This document shows, piece by piece, positions 5,823 to 7,217 of a stretch of DNA of 7,217 nucleotides. Source of the DNA: SIG636 sp045604285 (GTDB taxonomy: Bacteria > Bacillota > Clostridia > Oscillospirales > CAG-382); the NCBI GenBank assembly GCA_045604285.1, contig JAZUNS010000179.1:1-7217 (forward strand), read 5' to 3'. Position numbers and translations under genes: made by a program. The notes below the pieces were generated by a model. That model was given only the letters and a program-made list of their open reading frames with translations. It had not been told where the DNA came from and searched no databases. Every line of letters starts with the position of its first letter. Position 1 is the first letter of the stretch.

Positions 5823-6989
5823 ATGGCAAAGGAACACGAATATTTTATCCCCACGCCCTTTGCAAGCTTTGCTTGCAAAATGGGTGAATGCAGAAAGCCC
5901 TGTTGCGAGGGGTGGCCCATTACCATCTCTCTTGACGATTATTTTAGACTTGGCAGCTGCGAGTGCAGCGAGGAGCTTAGGCACAGACTTGACGTAGGCG
6001 TTAAGGTTTCGCTGTCGCCCACGCCCGACGCTTATGCCCAGATAGTACCACGATATGACGGCGTATGCCCCTTACACATGGAGGACGGCCGCTGTGCTAT
6101 CCACGCCGAGCTGGGTGAGGGGTATCTCTCTCACGTTTGCCGACTTTATCCCCGCAGCGTGCGCACAAAACCAGAGGCGGAATGTGCCTTTGCCAACAGT
6201 TGTGAGGCTGTTTGCGAGCTGTTGTTTAAGCAGGTGGCGCCGTTGGAATTTACAAGACTTCTGCTGCCGTTAACACCGCCGCCCATGGCAGACCGTGAAT
6301 ATCCCTTTCCCACCATGGGTAAGGAAAAGGAGATACGGCTTTGGCTTATCGGGATAATGCAAAACCGCAGCTTGGGCATAGCAGACAGACTTATCGATTT
6401 AGGGCTTGCCCTTAAAGAGCTTGAGCCGATTATAAAGGGGCAAGACGTGGAAGGCCTTAATGCCCTGCTTAAACAAAAAAGCTTTATACCGCCACGGCAA
6501 CTTGAGGTAAGCGAGCTGCACCTGAAATCGGGCATAGAAATGATGAGCGCCTTGCTTGCCATATTGGATAAGAGAAGTGAAAGCATCTGCAAATACGGAG
6601 AAGAAGCCCTTGAATACTTTGGCAATAGCAATGACGTCCTTGCAGATTACCGCATAGCCAAGGAAAGCTTTGAAAAGCTTTTTCCCACGTGGCAGATATG
6701 GTTGGAGCAACTGCTGGTAAACCATATGTTTTTTGCCCGTTTTCCCTTCCAGGACCGTCCTGAAAGCCCCTGGACGGAATTTGTTGCAATTTGTGCGGTT
6801 TACGGTCTTTTGCGCTTTTTAAGCTTGGGTGTAAGCCACGGCGACAAGAAGGAAACAGACTTTACGGATATGTGCGCCGCCGTGTTCAGACTTGTAGAGC
6901 ATACGGATTTTGACAGATACGCCGCCCATACCCTTCATTATCTGGGATGCACCACACCCCAAAGCGTATTTAATTTTATATCACTTTAA
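5823..6989 (+). CDS. fliB: Flagellin lysine-N-methylase (FliB) family Cys-cluster protein
   Basis: 388 residues, no signal peptide, so probably cytoplasmic. The N-terminal third carries the YkgJ/FliB-type cysteine cluster: C18-x4-C23-x3-C27-C28 (CKMGECRKPCCEGW), then C82 (GVCPLHMEDGRC) with C91, ELGEGYLSHVCRLYPR with C106, and C121, C127 and C131. Family knowledge: FliB methylates surface lysines of flagellin using S-adenosylmethionine, and the cysteines are thought to hold an iron-sulfur cluster. The C-terminal part keeps the family's amphipathic segment around LLVNHMFFARFPF (297-309). The start is fixed by an in-frame TAA at 5796-5798 and lack of another ATG. The ribosome site is weak (AGAAAG, 12 bases upstream). 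The gene stands alone with its own promoter and terminator and is bracketed by direct repeats. No flagellar gene is in view, so another protein could be the substrate. Family assignment is firm; the flagellin target is inference. Confidence 0.85.
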   Translation: MAKEHEYFIPTPFASFACKMGECRKPCCEGWPITISLDDYFRLGSCECSEELRHRLDVGVKVSLSPTPDAYAQIVPRYDGVCPLHMEDGRCAIHAELGEGYLSHVCRLYPRSVRTKPEAECAFANSCEAVCELLFKQVAPLEFTRLLLPLTPPPMADREYPFPTMGKEKEIRLWLIGIMQNRSLGIADRLIDLGLALKELEPIIKGQDVEGLNALLKQKSFIPPRQLEVSELHLKSGIEMMSALLAILDKRSESICKYGEEALEYFGNSNDVLADYRIAKESFEKLFPTWQIWLEQLLVNHMFFARFPFQDRPESPWTEFVAICAVYGLLRFLSLGVSHGDKKETDFTDMCAAVFRLVEHTDFDRYAAHTLHYLGCTTPQSVFNFISL

Positions 6990-6995
6990 AACACG

Positions 6996-7031
6996 GTGGC
7001 TGTAAAGAAACGATGCTTTCTTTACAGCCAC
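6996..7031 (+). terminator. Perfect 15-bp hairpin after the FliB-family gene
   Basis: GTGGCTGTAAAGAAA (6996-7010) pairs with TTTCTTTACAGCCAC (7017-7031) around CGATGC, starting 6 bases after the stop codon. Stem length and position suggest a transcript end or 3'-protecting structure, but no T-run follows. Its last base is also the first base of repeat copy 2. It shares no sequence with the hairpin in the same place beside copy 1. Confidence 0.65.
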
Positions 7032-7091
7032 TCAGACCGCTGACAAAGGTACAGAACACAAAAAATATAAAAAATTAATTACAAAAAAGTT

Positions 7092-7120
7092 GAAAAGTCG
7101 GGAAAGCTTCCCGACTTTTC
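7092..7120 (+). terminator. Hairpin within repeat copy 2, terminator-like
   Basis: Same 12-bp stem as at 5544-5572. The single change in its loop (T at 7108 in place of A) lets A7104 pair with T7108, lengthening the stem to 13 bp with an AGC loop. It probably ends transcripts from the FliB-family gene about 105 to 130 bases after its stop. As in copy 1, the T-run is inside the stem. Confidence 0.6.
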
Positions 7121-7146
7121 TGCAATTTATCGTAATTTTTCGTTCA

Positions 7147-7198
7147 AAACGAACCTCGGCTCACAGTACTTTTGTACAGTTTTCGCCTCGGTTCGTTT
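7147..7198 (+). other. Long branched hairpin within repeat copy 2
   Basis: Identical in all 52 bases to the hairpin at 5599-5650: a 9-bp outer stem, a 3-bp GGC/GCC middle stem, and a GTAC-TTTT-GTAC tip. Perfect conservation of this part between copies, while flanking single-stranded positions vary, suggests recent spread or constraint on the fold. Confidence 0.7.
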
Positions 7199-7217
7199 CG
7201 TCTGCACTCTTTCTCAG

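Larger units (their letters stand above)
7031..7217 (+). repeat. Stem-loop-rich intergenic repeat, copy 2 (cut by window end)
   Basis: Same sequence and orientation as 5483-5669, with 182 of 187 bases identical and no gaps. The right end is unknown because the window stops at CTCAG, the point where copy 1 continues into GTGCTC-type sequence and two more hairpins. T at 7208 would allow GCACT here to pair with an AGTGC just past the window edge if copy 2 continues like copy 1. Confidence 0.9.

Noticed and set aside
5738..5984. Short minus-strand open frames at the start of the FliB-family gene
   Set aside because: They overlap the promoter and the conserved cysteine-cluster coding region on the other strand and show no motif.

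Overview
The window looks like chromosomal DNA from an uncultured gut-type member of the Clostridia (Oscillospiraceae/Ruminococcaceae-like). This rests on gene content: a type III glutamine synthetase, a TrpB2-type tryptophan synthase beta-like protein, a secreted subtilase ending in a type I dockerin, and a Cys-cluster protein of the flagellin lysine-N-methylase (FliB) family. Promoters are Firmicutes-like, close to the TTGACA/TATAAT consensus. The assignment to this group is inference; no rRNA or other phylogenetic marker is present.

Layout. Positions 1-2325 hold a minus-strand two-gene unit, GSIII (226-2325) followed 28 bp later by the 5' end of trpB2 (1-197, cut by the window edge). Positions 2326-2548 are a divergent intergenic region. 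It carries a perfect-consensus minus-strand promoter for GSIII, a one-mismatch GlnR/TnrA-type operator at the expected transcription start, and an extended -10 consensus promoter for the plus strand. Positions 2549-5455 encode a 968-residue secreted protease: signal peptide, I9-like propeptide, S8 catalytic domain with all four catalytic residues, C5a-peptidase-like Fn3 domain, Ig-like region and dockerin. Positions 5456-5822 are a hairpin-rich intergenic region with a repeat element, a terminator and a promoter. Positions 5823-6989 encode the FliB-family protein. Positions 6990-7217 hold another hairpin and a second copy of the repeat, cut by the window end.

How it fits together. GSIII and the TrpB2-like enzyme are probably co-transcribed and nitrogen-controlled. 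The protease is an independent monocistronic extracellular enzyme, probably docked onto a cohesin scaffold. The FliB-family gene is also monocistronic.

The least explained part is the repeat. Two direct copies, with 5 differences in 187 bases, bracket the FliB-family gene. The copies are packed with stem-loops, each copy is preceded by a different hairpin that abuts its boundary, and the differences avoid the stems. It resembles a modular, non-coding, mobile or recombinogenic intergenic element, and I could not match it to a named family from memory.
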